Assembly: GCA_015179045.1 (NCBI GenBank)
Contig: WHUZ01000022.1
Coordinates: 186,001 to 250,000, forward strand
DNA: 64,000 bases
From: Kalaharituber pfeilii
Lineage: Eukaryota > Ascomycota > Pezizomycetes > Pezizales > Pezizaceae
Reading direction: 5' to 3'
In this document: positions 32,701-43,539 of the stretch, piece by piece
Layout of the letters: every line of letters starts with the position of its first letter
How positions within the stretch are numbered: the first letter of the stretch is position 1
The notes under the pieces: model-generated
The model's input: only the letters and a program-made list of their open reading frames with translations
Told to the model about the DNA's origin: nothing
Database searches by the model: none
Position numbers and translations under genes: made by a program

Positions 32701-33289
32701 TTTGATTACCTATAGATACAAATTCCTGTAGTTTACTATTTTCAAAAGTTGTTGTAGGTATTGGGGCTTGCTTGTTGTATATAAATGGGAGTAGAATATT
32801 GAGCATGATATCACGATGCAGTAGAGGTTCAACTGTCAGGAGAAAGGTAGCATACTACAGGTAGGTACCAGATGTAGAGAAAGGCTACATACTGGATTGG
32901 GAAAGGTACCGGATAAGGAAGGAATGCGGCAGAGTAGCCGGGATAGGGTTTTCTCTCATGTTCTGCTCTTTTTCCCCCTGGGCCTTGCTGACGAAGGCAA
33001 CACGCTTCATACACAACCTCTTATCCTTCGTTGTGGCTCCTGTGAAAAGTGACCCACAATACATTAAAGCTGCATCTAGACTCCTTGAAATAGATAAAAG
33101 GCTGAACTTAGATAGTACTGAGGTTGCGCTGTATTAAAAAATGAAAAGACTTGAACTCAGTCGTGAAAATAAGAAGAAAGGACTCCATCCTGAGAATATT
33201 AATCTTTAACTGCAACTTGATACTGAAGAAAACATACTACATCTAAACAAGACAGGTATGATGATAGGAAGAAAAATGGCATAAGAGGC
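32701..33289. other. Gene-free stretch
   Basis: Nothing recognised beyond the GATGT duplication at its left edge. Confidence 0.35.
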
Positions 33290-33798
33290 ACAAAAAGAAA
33301 TGAATTAGCATGATTTGGCCCACTGAAGAATGTTTACCAACTCGTCCTCCCCTTTCTTTGCCATAGGTTCTTTTGTCTTCGCCCTTCCGCCTGGCCATTT
33401 CTTCTTCCAGGTCCTGCACCTCTCCCATGTGGCTCGGTAGAATGCTTAATCGAATCATCACCTCTATCACTAATCGAAATGTAAAGATCCTTTTTGCCTT
33501 TTTCTTTCTCATCTGGTTCAAACAACGTATAACCATCGTAATCGAAAAATCGCCCAAAATTCCTACGGACCTCTTTCATGTAGATGTGTGCAACCTGATG
33601 CACTGTGTCTGTTGCGTTCACTTTAACGTTGACTGTCGCATGAAGTCTCGGACCGCTAGATGTGTGTTTGGAATCCCTATTGCCCTCATTTAGAATTAGT
33701 TTCTTGGTGGCTCGTCAGGCAAGGTCAATCTTATGTAATGTACATGATACTGAACTTCTCGAAGTCAACTTCTTTTGCTGCTTCTTCACATGCTCTCA

Positions 33799-33862
33799 AT
33801 TTTTTTTTTTTTTTTTTTTTAATATCATCAATCGCTTGCCGCCCCTAGGGGCTATGGCGATC
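33799..33862 (-). mobile_element. LINE-A tail insertion (ATCGC/GCGAT)
   Basis: Poly(T), AATATCATCAATCGC…GGCGATC. 10-bp TSD CATGCTCTCA at 33789-33798 and 33863-33872, within family X exon 1. Confidence 0.9.
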
Positions 33863-34095
33863 CATGCTCTCATTGTCTGATCGGCTGAGACTGCGTTATT
33901 CGATTTGTTTCTTTTCCATAATATTGTTGGAGCTATGACTGCTATTCGTTAGACATTATCACTTCACCATCACATATTTGGTATATAGTTTCTTTCATAT
34001 GAAGCATCACCTACTTATAGATATTAAGTAGAGGTATGAAAATAGAGCTGGTGCGGAAAGGCCTGACTTGAGTTGCTTTCGATCTATTGTGTCTA

Positions 34096-34407
34096 ATGGG
34101 GAGGAGTGGGATGAGTTGGAAAGGTTCTTCTCCAAGATCAGGTTTTAGTGCGCCGTGCGATTTAGCGACCCGGGCCGGAAAAATTTGCCGTCGGGGAAGT
34201 TTGCTTGCTGGGATGCGAAGGAGTGGAGAAGAGGGGAGGGGGAGAGGGGGAGATATATAGTGGAGCCTCCCTGAGGCAGAAACCGGAAGGACCGTCCGGA
34301 GGTTTCTGGAATCAGGTTTTAGAGGTAGATAGAAATTTCTTTGTTTGTTAAGCCTGTCTCCGGGCTTCGAGGGCTTGCCCAGGGACCCTGCCATGGCTTG
34401 GCGCTGC

Positions 34408-34444
<37 letters not shown>
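34096..34444 (+). mobile_element. 349-bp LINE-B 3' fragment
   Basis: Encodes the last LINE-B residues (NGEEWDELERFFSKIRF stop, matching NGEEYDVLENFFAGVKF at 15780-15831), then 3' UTR, GCCTGTCTCCGGGC module, a shortened hairpin and A(26). Perfect 15-bp TSD GATCTATTGTGTCTA at 34081-34095 and 34445-34459. Confidence 0.94.
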
Positions 34445-34445
<1 letters not shown>

Positions 34446-34692
34446 ATCTATTGTGTCTATGAATCTCTCTCGAGAGGAAACGAAGCAGAGGCGAGAACCC
34501 CGACGAAAAGACCAGAGCCAAAACCCCCCATCCTCCTCTCCTTCCATAACAGGAAGGATTTCCTTAACAGGAAGGATCCAACCTGTACCTGTACCCACTC
34601 ACACCGTCCATGACTGTCCATCACCTTCCATCCCGTGACATTTTTTTTTTTTTTTTGCTTCCGGTTATCGTTTTGGTTGTTCAATATGGCCT

Positions 34693-34722
34693 TTTTTTAT
34701 TATTATTAATTGCGTGCCATCC
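34693..34722 (-). mobile_element. Ultra-short LINE-A-like insertion (30 bp)
   Basis: Reverse complement GGATGGCACGCAATTAATAA with an A-rich end. 13-bp TSD TTCAATATGGCCT at 34680-34692 and 34723-34735. Smallest insertion in the window. Confidence 0.85.
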
Positions 34723-34780
34723 TTCAATATGGCCTACATGTGGTGTCGGGAGTTCAAGGCCATTCTATAGGTATCTTCAC

Positions 34781-35214
34781 CAGGCCAATCAATACCGCCA
34801 CATGCTCGCCTACCACTGAACTTCAACTCCTCAGCCAAGGAATGGGCAGTCGGACGTTGAAGACATCGCCACCTTTTGTTGTAGATGTGACACAATCTGT
34901 TGATGAAGGCAGAAAGAGTAGATCTTGAGGGTGATTATGGTCTGGCACATCAGCACCTGAAGAATCACCAACTCTTTACAAGCATTATTTGCAAAAGACT
35001 CTACCAGACCAAAAAAGATTACTCCACCCACGCGTAATGCGGGTACGCAAACAGAGCGACCCTCATATAGAGAAGCGGCCATACAAAGCCCCCACAGTTC
35101 CCCCGAAGATGAGGCCCGCCCCTTCCACCTCACCCAGTGTTAAGAAGAGAGACTCGCCTGTCTGTCTCAAAAGAAAGACCACCAACTCCAGGGCCATTTC
35201 TAGCACAAAGGGCA
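34781..35214. other. Gene-free stretch
   Basis: An open frame (34989-35312) overlaps repeat R3 and is not supported as a gene. Confidence 0.35.
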
Positions 35215-35415
35215 AGCCTCTTTTAACGTCACTGACCGGAATCCGGCCTATTACCAGCATCCGGCGCACTTCCGGAATTAAAACAACAGCCTCCTGTAAG
35301 GCCAAATCTTAATAGAAGGTAACCAAATTGCACATACAGCTTGGAGAGGTAGAGGAAAGTAACTTCCGCACCTCAGTTAGCCAATTGGAAATTTCTGAAT
35401 GATACTCTATGGTGG
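35215..35415 (-). repeat. Dispersed repeat R3, copy 1
   Basis: Inverted relative to 49915-50085: shared GTGCGGAAGTTACTTTCC, ACCTCTCCAAGCTGTATATG, CCTTACAGGA and GTCAGTGACGT blocks. Unknown identity. Confidence 0.6.
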
Positions 35416-36060
35416 TAGTTGCCCAATTAGACATCTGAATTCTATGGAGGTGTAAAATACCAAGATCGCTATTTAGAACCTTTAGCAAGTGGATATATCT
35501 TCTATAGTATGTATTCGAGAGATCTAGAATATTTTATAATAATTAGATACATATAAAACAAGTGGTAAGCTAATATCTATATACATATTTTTGCTACTAG
35601 AAGTAAATTTTAATACTCAGTCTATATATAATTCTAAAAATATGAGACATATTCAGAATGCTCTAAAATATAACTCTAAATATATTTTGAGTAGCTTGTA
35701 GACATAGGTATTGACAGAAAGTAGAGATTAATAGAGATATTTATCTATATATACTTAATTAGATGATATATATACTATATATAAATACTATAGTTCTGAG
35801 TTATAAAACTCTTAAAATATTATAAAAACTCTACTATAGAATTGAAGTCTATTATTTTCTTTATCTATTCTTATTAAACTATCTAGTACTATATCTGACT
35901 TCTATATAGCTTATGCTATAGTATTTCTCTGCAAGCTATACATTCTATGCCTTTCTCACCTTCCTAATATGATAACTTATCTGATAATTGCCTATTTAGT
36001 TATAGTTTCCAAGTCATTTTATGCTATGCTTTCTTATGTATATAAACCTGCTGTTCTTAC
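35416..36060. other. AT-rich block
   Basis: About 640 bp dominated by A/T with recurring TATATA, CTATAG and TAGATA words, no gene; sharply different from the surrounding sequence. Confidence 0.7.
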
Positions 36061-36226
36061 AACTCTAAGTTCCATAGACTTAATGGTATCTCTATAGTCT
36101 TCACCGTGACAAAGCAGCCCTCGCATACCCCCCGCTCGTATAAGAAGATGATGACTGCGGGCTTGAAATGAGGGGGTCATAGCCTTGGACCTAGGGTTAT
36201 ACTTTATAGTATTATGAGCTGTATGC

Positions 36227-36281
36227 GCCCTGCCATGGCGAACAGCTGCAAGCGGGGTTACGTGAAATAAAAGAACCAAGA
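36227..36281 (+). mobile_element. LINE-B 3' tail insertion
   Basis: GCCCTGCCATGGCGAACAGC, TGCAAGCGGGGTTACGTGAA and a mutated A-tail. 13-bp TSD ATGAGCTGTATGC at 36214-36226 and 36282-36294. Confidence 0.93.
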
Positions 36282-36509
36282 ATGAGCTGTATGCACTACA
36301 TAATTTCCATGCATAGTCAGCCGTTCCAGCACTTTTTGAACGAGCGAGTACCTCCCCGCTGTGGTGACGACGACGGCCTGGGTATAGGTAAGCTTGGCAT
36401 GGAAGGCACGTGGACCCAAGGGCAGCACGTGAGGCGATACCATATGTATATAGACTTTCTTTACTGTAGCACATACAACAAACAACCTTCTCTTCTCCTC
36501 TTTTTGCAC

Positions 36510-36542
36510 CCGCGCACTCGCACTCGCACTCGCATTCGCATT
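36510..36542. repeat. Hexamer microsatellite (CGCACT)n
   Basis: CGCACT/CGCATT repeated about five times. Confidence 0.8.
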
Positions 36543-36765
36543 TGGTCGTACGTTCGTTCTGCCAGTTCCCACCGCTCCGGTCCATCGAAAGGCAGTAGTG
36601 GATACTATCTGCCTCTCTTACACCTGCTGACGACATTCTTATATCGAGAGTATACCGTTAATGATATATGTTTGTTTTTTTTAAAAAAAAAAGTATAGAA
36701 CATGTTATATTTTTCTGGTGGGGTGTCTTAGGCTGCGACCAACGGCCAAGTACACTCAATCAGTA

Positions 36766-36844
36766 CTAGCCAGTAAATATGTATTCGGACAGGGGTACTA
36801 ATGCACATTATGCGCTATGTCCGAATACATATTTTACTAGCTAG
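36766..36844. mobile_element. 79-bp foldback MITE, TA-flanked
   Basis: Arms CTAGCCAGTAAATATGTATT…CGGACA and their near-perfect inverse; TA at 36764-36765 and 36845-36846. Copy 3 of family X lacks it, giving the empty site. Confidence 0.85.
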
Positions 36845-36920
36845 TATGTGCTTATACCATGCAATTGACCGCTCTTGCTATCTAGTTTTAAGTGCCCCTA
36901 AAATGCGCTGCCGAGTTCTC

Positions 36921-37014
36921 CTCGCTGGTTCGGAAAGTATTGGAACGCTGCATAAGTCTTGTGCGCTATTTGCCTTTTGTTATGCGGCGTCCCAATACTT
37001 TCCGAACCGGCGAG
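36921..37014. mobile_element. 94-bp foldback MITE
   Basis: Arms CTCGCTGGTTCGGAAAGTAT…GCATAA and inverse ending CCGAACCGGCGAG. Absent from family X copy 3. TSD unclear. Confidence 0.8.
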
Positions 37015-37870
37015 TAACCACTCCCACCTTTCTTACAAATCTTGGAAATCGTGGATAATGCAGCGCAAAACCCTCATGATTGAGGCACAAGAATAGGCGC
37101 ACTGGCTCAATCAAAAACAAATGTCCCTTTATCACAACTAACTAGATTACATGGCCATGTTGCATGTAGAGGATCCTTTGCGTAATTCATGCCCAATACA
37201 CTGGCAGCCATTCAACTCCATCGCTAGCCGATATCTAAATATCCTCTTTGCCAATTGCTTACACATCTGGTTTTAATCCGTCATACAACTTATACCCATC
37301 GTAATCATAAAAGTGCTTGAAATCCCTGCGCACTTCCTTTAGGTAAATATGTGCTACTTGATGCACTGTATCTGCTGCATTCACTTTAACGTTGACAGTC
37401 GCATGAAGTCTTGGATCGCTTGATGTATGTTTCGAATCCCTATTGCCGTCATTTAGAATTAGTTACGCAGTGGCTCGACAGGTGAGGTCAATCTTACGTT
37501 ATCAACATAACGCTAAACTTATTGAAGTCAGCTTCTTTGGCTGCTTCTTCACATGCCTTCATGATCTGGTCGGCTAAGTTTTTGTCCTTTGGTTTGTTTC
37601 GTTTCCAGGAGACTGCGGGAGCCATGACTGCTGTTCGTTAGACATCATCGTATCACCATCACATTATTTGGTATATAGTTTGTTTCACACGAAGCACCAC
37701 CTACTGATAAATACGTATAGAGCTTGGGGAATAGAGCTGCTACGTAGACGCTGGAGTTGAGATGCTTCCGATTGTGATACCGTTGCTTGCAGTTATCGTT
37801 TTGGTTCTTTAAACGGAGTGTCGGGAGTTCAAGGCCATTTTATAGCTTTCAATACAGTGATCATGGTCGG

Positions 37871-38383
37871 CTCAAAGCCCTGCGGAGAATGCTTGTACTG
37901 ATCTAACAAAGAACGATCGATATGGCTGTAACTACACGAAGGAGCAAGGAACTGCATACGAGCGCGTGCACCTCAGCCGTGCGCCCGGCACTTGCTGGGT
38001 TCTAGCAGAGTAGTTCTATATCTAGCTTACAACAACTGGAGCTCCTGACGCCTGAGAGGAGCAGGATCCGTAAAAAGAACCAGCATCAGCAGTTGATATA
38101 TTTAGGTGCGTAAACCGAGACGGCAACTTTGAATCGAGTAAATCAAGCTGAGGGCTGCAGCTGGCCGTAGTTAGAATTAGCAGGTCCGATCGAGTGTTTT
38201 ATGTCAAATCGACCTTGTCTGTAGGTTCGCACTTCCTTGGATCTGACTCGTCAATGCCAGGGGGCGTAAACTTATCGTACTATCATACATGGGCAACAGC
38301 TACATTCAAGATTAGATCATGCGACAAATTAGGGCCCATCAACGTTCAACGCCCAGCATGACTTACTTGAGCTGAGTGTTGGT
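37871..38383. other. Gene-free stretch
   Basis: Nothing recognised. Confidence 0.35.
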
Positions 38384-38396
38384 AACACAACAGATT

Positions 38397-38409
38397 TTTT
38401 TTTTTTTTT

Positions 38410-38464
<55 letters not shown>

Positions 38465-38827
38465 CCCGTAACCCCGCTTGCAGCTGTTCACCATGGCAGG
38501 GTCCCTAGACCGAAGTCCTTATGGCGCACCTGTGCAACTACCTACAAAACCATCCCCTGTAAAAGTACACAACAATACCACGACCTCGGTGATGCCGAGG
38601 AAACACAAAGCGAAAGCCCAATCCCCCAAGAGAACAATCAAGCATGAATACCCAAATATCCCCCAAGAAAATTAAGCAGTCATCTCCATCTCCTCCACCT
38701 CCTCCCCTTCCCTTTTCTGTCCACCTTTATAATTCTATCCCAGTGATACAGGCACGAGTGATGCTATTTGCCTGATAACCGCACCTTCGCCGGTGTTTGA
38801 CTATCTGATTCTACCTCCCCCTCTAGG
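38397..38827 (-). mobile_element. LINE-B-tailed element with very long poly(A)
   Basis: On the minus strand it ends in the LINE-B hairpin (CCATGGTGAACAGCTGCAAG, GCGGGGTTACGG) and about 68 A, with one TT interruption. 13-bp TSD AACACAACAGATT at 38384-38396 and 38828-38840. The 360 bp upstream of the tail do not match the LINE-B coding end. Confidence 0.88.
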
Positions 38828-38899
38828 AACACAACAGATTGACCCCGGACTTAGTTCTGTATATGTCCGTATGCGCGCCTGACCTTTATTTTATTTTTG

Positions 38900-39520
38900 T
38901 TTTTTTTTTACCATCATCCCTCGCATGCTGCCCTATGGGCTATGGCGAGATTAAATACATAGAAAATAAAAGCAAAATAAAATAACACAAAGGGACAATA
39001 AAACTAGAACTCGACTTGAAGGAAAAATACCTCTCTATCCACTTCTGCAATTCCATCGCGGGGTCCCCTTCCCCTTCCTTCGCTGCTGGTGGTTTGCATA
39101 TCGCTTCCACCAGTGCTGGCCACCTCTTCCTCCATGTATCACATCTCTTTCAAATATCAGTCGTCGTCTCGTCCTTCTCTCCACACCATCTTCATTATGG
39201 ACTGTCTGCCTTGCCTATTTTGTGCCTCCAGGCCTTAAGGCCTTTCCCCACGCAATAGCGGAGTCTTCCTTTTCCAGCGTAAGTTTTTGATCTCTTTTCC
39301 AACTAGTAAGGCTTTGACGCCCTTATATACCCCCTCTCAAGGCCGCTATATAGGATTGTGCCTTTGCACCTTAAGACCGTCCCTAAGCTTCCGCTCCCTT
39401 CAGAACCAACTGCCGATAACTACATCCACTGGATTGCAGTCTATGCCCTCACCTGTGCCCAGTGGCATTTCAACCCTTAGGCCCCCCACAGAACTCGAAG
39501 CAAAGGTTTAACATTTCATG
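38900..39520 (-). mobile_element. LINE-A copy, decayed
   Basis: T-run, reverse hairpin CTCGCCATAGCCCATAGGGC, 3' UTR, then broken minus-strand coding of the C-terminal region (KIGKADSP-like segment near 39190). 5' border uncertain. Confidence 0.7.
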
Positions 39521-39938
39521 ACTGGTGGTTCTGGAGCATGATGATGAATGGTGATCCCGAAGCTTAAAATCGCTGAGGCGGACACTGGCTTTAAAACCAT
39601 CCTGTCAAGCCCTCTAAGCCCCTACAACTTAGAGACTGCCGCCTAGAAGTTTTCAGGCTTCCTTCCGGCTGCCAAGGGTAGTCCGCTGCTAGATCAAACT
39701 TGTAGCTTTCCAGGCCCTCGGGAATGTTCTATCTGCAGTTGTAACGACCATGGCGCGTAGTGTCTCGCCAGATAGCCTAATCCGAATGGTAGTGCTCTCG
39801 GATAGTGGGATTCGTACTCTCAGCGACCAGCCCCTACCTGACTAACCAAGGGGTCTGCGGCAGAGCACTGGTTATGCAAAGTCAGTGCTGCACATTCCAG
39901 ACATCAGAATAGTACTGCACATCCTGGTGACGTCTAGC
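39521..39938. other. Gene-free stretch
   Basis: Nothing recognised. Confidence 0.3.
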
Positions 39939-39951
39939 TATGCAAATCCAT

Positions 39952-40021
39952 AGCATCGTGCCCCTCGCCATAGCCCATAGGGCGGCATGCGAGTATTGAT
40001 ATAAAAAAAAAAAAAAAAAAA
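39952..40021 (+). mobile_element. LINE-A 3' tail insertion
   Basis: AGCATCGTGCCCCTCGCC, full hairpin and poly(A). 13-bp TSD with one mismatch, TATGC(A/C)AATCCAT, at 39939-39951 and 40022-40034. Confidence 0.9.
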
Positions 40022-40034
40022 TATGCCAATCCAT

Positions 40035-40522
40035 TCTGCCCTGGCTATGTACACCCGATCCTACACATTCCAGTCACCCAACCTTGCCACTGTTGTGGCT
40101 GCCCACGACGGGTGACCTGTCCCTCACACTAGCACTTGCACATTTGGGCAACTTTGTTAATCTGGTCGCAGAGAGTCCGTTGGTTTTGGGTCATGTGTCC
40201 ACATAGGTTACTCCCTGTTCCTTGGTTAGGATCGCTCCCACCAGAATTCCTTCGTGGGTGGCGGGCTCCAGCTTTGTCGGTCGCACCCGGCACCTGCGCC
40301 CTGAACATATCTTTGTGTTTGATGTGATATCTTCTGAGTATATATCTTTTCACAGAGCCACACCAGCGAAATGCCAGCGCTGTAACCATGGGATTAGGTA
40401 ATGCTGTGGGCTGTATAGGTAAAAGGGTGGAGAGCCCGTGGAACTTGCTTTTCAGCTAGAGGACCCCAGTTGCTTCGCCCGGGGGGTGGGGTTGGGGGTG
40501 GGGGGTACGAGAACAGTTTGGA
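40035..40522. other. Gene-free stretch
   Basis: Nothing recognised; a G-run region at 40480-40506 precedes the next LINE-A. Confidence 0.3.
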
Positions 40523-40532
40523 GCTTACTACA

Positions 40533-41321
40533 GGATAAGACAAGAGGGCAGAAGTTGGAGAGCCGCCGAAAGGAACCGACTGAATCTTGCCTATAGACCA
40601 CTAACCCGACTAGGGCGGAGGGTATCGACCCTCGCGGGCATACTAGGGGGCAAGGGCTTAAAGGATGGCGGTATAAGATCAACAAGGCGGAGAGCCCGGA
40701 ATGCCGGCGGTGTGGAGAAGAGGAGGAATCTACTACGCATGTGCTCACCTGGTGCAAGATATGGAAAAAGAAACTGCCGGAGGGAAGAACAGACCTGATT
40801 GACCCACCCAAGAGCAAGGACAAGGACTATCTGGCGGTGTGGGATAATGAGAAAAACTGCCGGCGGGAGCTTGGTCATTTCTTGGCTTACGGCCAAGGTC
40901 TGGCTTAGTCATACGCCAGTGATATATAGGCGTAGGTGTGGATGTAGTGGGAGATGCGGAGGCAGCATTTTCTCTTCTTCTTTCTGCCGTATCACTTGCC
41001 ATGCATTGCTTATATTACATGCTATGAATTGATCGTTTTGCCTGCCTTATTGCTCAGCCCGCCAAGTCTGGACCCTGTCCTTTCGTGCATGCAGACGTAG
41101 TATCATTGTATACACTCTGCCTGTTCACAGCGGAATTTTTAGAATGGGCGGAACAATAGGGACTCTACATCTGTTCATGGTTTAATGGTTGTTTCCCGTC
41201 ACGTTACTTTATTTCTTTTCTTTTATTTCTTTTATTTCTCTTCCTTTTGTAACTACATATAACCTCGGCATAGCCCATAGGGCGGCACACGAGTAATGAT
41301 ATTTAAAAAAGAAAAACAGGG
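40533..41321 (+). mobile_element. 789-bp LINE-A copy
   Basis: Starts inside the RNase H C-terminal region (IRQEGRSWRAAERNRLNLAY), continues through LAGILGGKGLKDWRYKINKA and CRRCGEEEESTTHVLTWCK, then a long 3' UTR, CTCGGCATAGCCC hairpin and A-rich tail. 10-bp TSD GCTTACTACA at 40523-40532 and 41322-41331. Confidence 0.9.
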
Positions 41322-41331
41322 GCTTACTACA

Positions 41332-41640
41332 CCATCCTGGTGTGGGAGAGGGGTTACCAACCGGTAGGTTGACTATCTCCCTTGGGTATTTGAACTTCGC
41401 CTAAATTCAATGCCGGGTGGCGCTATGCCAAGGCAGTCCAAGAGACGTACAAGAATGTCCTGCGCGATATTCAACATCTCAACATTGATACATCCACTCT
41501 CTCAAACCAGACTTGGTGGCCTCTATCCTCATCTTATTTACCAACACCTCTACAATAGCCTAGTGGCTATACCGCCCACACTATCACATCTTCCTATGTG
41601 TACAGAAATTCGTCACAGGTGTCTTATTTGCAAGTTCTAG
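41332..41640. other. Gene-free stretch
   Basis: Nothing recognised. Confidence 0.3.
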
Positions 41641-41645
41641 CTGTC

Positions 41646-42130
41646 TGTCAGGGCCTACCCGGGAAGGGGATATCCACCCATATTGACCTGCCCTGCCATA
41701 GCGAACAGCTGCAAGCGCGGTTATGTGACATTAAAGGAGAAAAAAGAAAAAGAAAAACCCATATTGACCTGTAAAGCTGCTAGTGGCAATTCGACCTGAT
41801 CAACCGATAGTTGCAGTTGGGCAATGAAATATGGGTTGGCCCGGATGTATGTTCCAAGGATTTGACGGCATGGTCATAGCACAGTGTCAGCTACTGAACG
41901 GACCTCCAGGAGCAGAGCCACCAGATGGACCTCTAGACGAGGCGAGGCAGCGGCTGAGAGATGTCTATATATAGAACATCCTGATATCATAGCAAGTTAG
42001 ACAATAGATGGAAGGCACGCAGGATTGACTATAAGAAGGCCAGCAAGAGCTGCGCTCTCGAAGGTCAAGCACCAAGCGTTGTCCTAAGTTGCACCCTCAT
42101 ATTTACTACATCATCGTAGAAACCGTAACA
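41646..42130 (-). mobile_element. Solo LTR, second copy
   Basis: Same LTR as 16694-17152, inverted: reads TGTCAGGGCC … CCGTAACA. Perfect 5-bp TSD CTGTC at 41641-41645 and 42131-42135. Carries fewer units of the 27-bp repeat and a nested LINE-B tail. Confidence 0.92.
41691..41757 (+). mobile_element. LINE-B tail nested in solo LTR
   Basis: CCCTGCCATAGCGAACAGC…GCGCGGTTATGTGACATT and a purine-rich tail. 14-bp TSD CCCATATTGACCTG at 41677-41690 and 41758-41771. Confidence 0.93.
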
Positions 42131-42324
42131 CTGTCCATCTTCCTCGTCCTTCAGGTTTTACTTCACCCACCTTCTCAAACCCACAATATCTTTGCATGAA
42201 ATATACTACTCTACCTTAATAATTTTTGCTTTTGTTGGTTCCATCCGGACTCACTCTAAGATTTGTAACAATATCATGTAGTTAGCATGATTCATGACAA
42301 TATAATGCAGTGAGCTCGTACTGT

Positions 42325-42416
42325 ATGCTTGCCTCCGAGCATCGAGGGCTTCGACCCAGGGGCCCTGCCATAGCCAGTAGCGATAAGCGGGGGTACGTGA
42401 TATTAAAAAAAAAAAA
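42325..42416 (+). mobile_element. LINE-B 3' tail, extended
   Basis: ATGCTTGCCTCCGAGCATCG module, GGCTTCGACCCAGGGG, hairpin CCCTGCCATAGCC…AAGCGGGGG and A-tail. 13-bp TSD GAG(C/T)TCGTACTGT at 42312-42324 and 42417-42429. Confidence 0.92.
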
Positions 42417-42429
42417 GAGTTCGTACTGT

Positions 42430-43465
42430 GGATTTGGCTGTGTGAGCTGGAGGTTGCAACCTGATAGCCCTGATCAGCATTGACAAGGTTAAAAATGGTT
42501 ATATTTCGGCATCGAATACAAGGGGACTCTTGTACGACTCACTTTGGCTGGATTTGACAACCACTTTCAGACGCTTGCACATATGCTCCCTTGAGGACCC
42601 CACTCGCTTCGCTCAAGGGTCGATACTATCTTGGGGGGTGAGGGGGCCAGGGTAGCAAGCCACGTGGGTAGGGAGCCGTAGGCGACATTAGTAGTGATCT
42701 GTATAGATTTCGTAAACTTGTGTTAATTACGGAGAAATTAGTTATGTTGTACGTAGGCAAAAGTCATAGGGCTTGCGCAGTATAAGAAAAGCAAAGCGTG
42801 CACCAGGCCCTCTTTGCACCGCTTTTCAGTACTCGGGGGTAGGGGTAAGTCTTCAGAAGCGCGAGAAGTTGCATACAATGTGACAGGGATAGTGACTACT
42901 TAGGATACAGGTTATGTAATAGTTACTTGTTACCCTACAGGCATTTCCTACACGCTTCGCATCGCTACATGATTTACGTTTGTTCTCAACCAACTCGCAC
43001 AACTCCACTTCCCAGTCACAGCCTCGAATCCCGCTGAAGCCTCATACAATAGTGAAATGAAAATCCGACCTCGGCACCCAAAGATTTTTGGTCATGAAAT
43101 TCACAATCCAGAAACTAGTGTACTTTGGTTGAGCGTGTCTGAATTACGTATTACTTTACGTGATGAATGCACAAATGAAATGGAAAAGCTTCGAGAGTGG
43201 GATAAAACGATAAAAGAAAGACTCCTGTCATTAGTTAGAAGTGTGCTTTGCTGTTATGGTAGTCAGATGGAATTATGCAATACTTTATTGACTTCTATGC
43301 AGTTAAAAATATGTTTGTCGTATTTTTTTGTGCACTGTAAATCCCATGCAAAAGCTCTGAACACTTTCCAACAAACAGTCATACCTTCTTCACTTTTGAC
43401 CCCCTGTCCAGTGGCGTACAGTAATGCATGCATAGCGCTTCTGGGTATTTTCCCCTACCCTTGAC
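42430..43465. other. Gene-free stretch
   Basis: An open frame at 43057-43464 (135 codons) has no recognised motif. Otherwise nothing supported. Confidence 0.35.
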
Positions 43466-43475
43466 TACAGTCAAA

Positions 43476-43537
43476 TCCCTGCCGGCTGGTATAGTCCCTT
43501 GTATGCGGGGGAGACCAAAAAAAAAAAAAAAAGAGAG
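43476..43537 (+). mobile_element. LINE-C 3' tail insertion
   Basis: TCCCTGCCGGCTGGTATAG, TCCCTTGTATGCGGGGG and A(16). 10-bp TSD TACAGTCAAA at 43466-43475 and 43538-43547; the TSD is the terminus of the neighbouring pogo-like element. Confidence 0.9.
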
Positions 43538-43539
43538 TA

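Larger units (their letters stand above)
33290..34780 (-). pseudogene. Family X copy 1 (unknown, broken)
   Basis: Minus-strand gene family with three copies here. The first exon should start MSNEQQxWLxQSPGNETN; in this copy the ATG is at 33956-33954 and codon 5 is a stop (TAG in place of CAG). The second exon is conserved: HATVNVKVNATDTVHQVAHI then YMKEVRRNFGRFFDYDGYTL (33500-33690). No match to a known domain. Interrupted by a LINE-A tail (33799), a LINE-B fragment (34096) and an ultra-short LINE-A (34693). Colinearity with copy 2 extends upstream to GTGTCGGGAGTTCAAGGCC near 34740. Confidence 0.6.
36700..37870 (-). pseudogene. Family X copy 2 (unknown, frameshifted)
   Basis: ATG at 37645-37643 (MSNEQQSWLPQSPGNETN). 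A one-base loss in an A-run relative to copy 3 shifts the frame after TKT, and a stop follows. The second exon keeps HATVNVKVNAADTVHQVAHI. Two small foldback MITEs sit in its 3' part. Colinear with copy 3 from 36710 (ATGTTATATTTTTCTGGTGG). Confidence 0.6.

Noticed and set aside
42325..42416. GGCTTCGACCC resembles a tRNA B-box, suggesting a tRNA-derived SINE
   Set aside because: The same module is the 3' UTR of LINE-B in longer copies (15930-16015, 34340-34444), no A-box lies at the right distance, so these are truncated LINEs.
43057..43464. 135-codon plus-strand open frame
   Set aside because: No recognisable motif and immediately followed by transposon DNA; left as gene-free.
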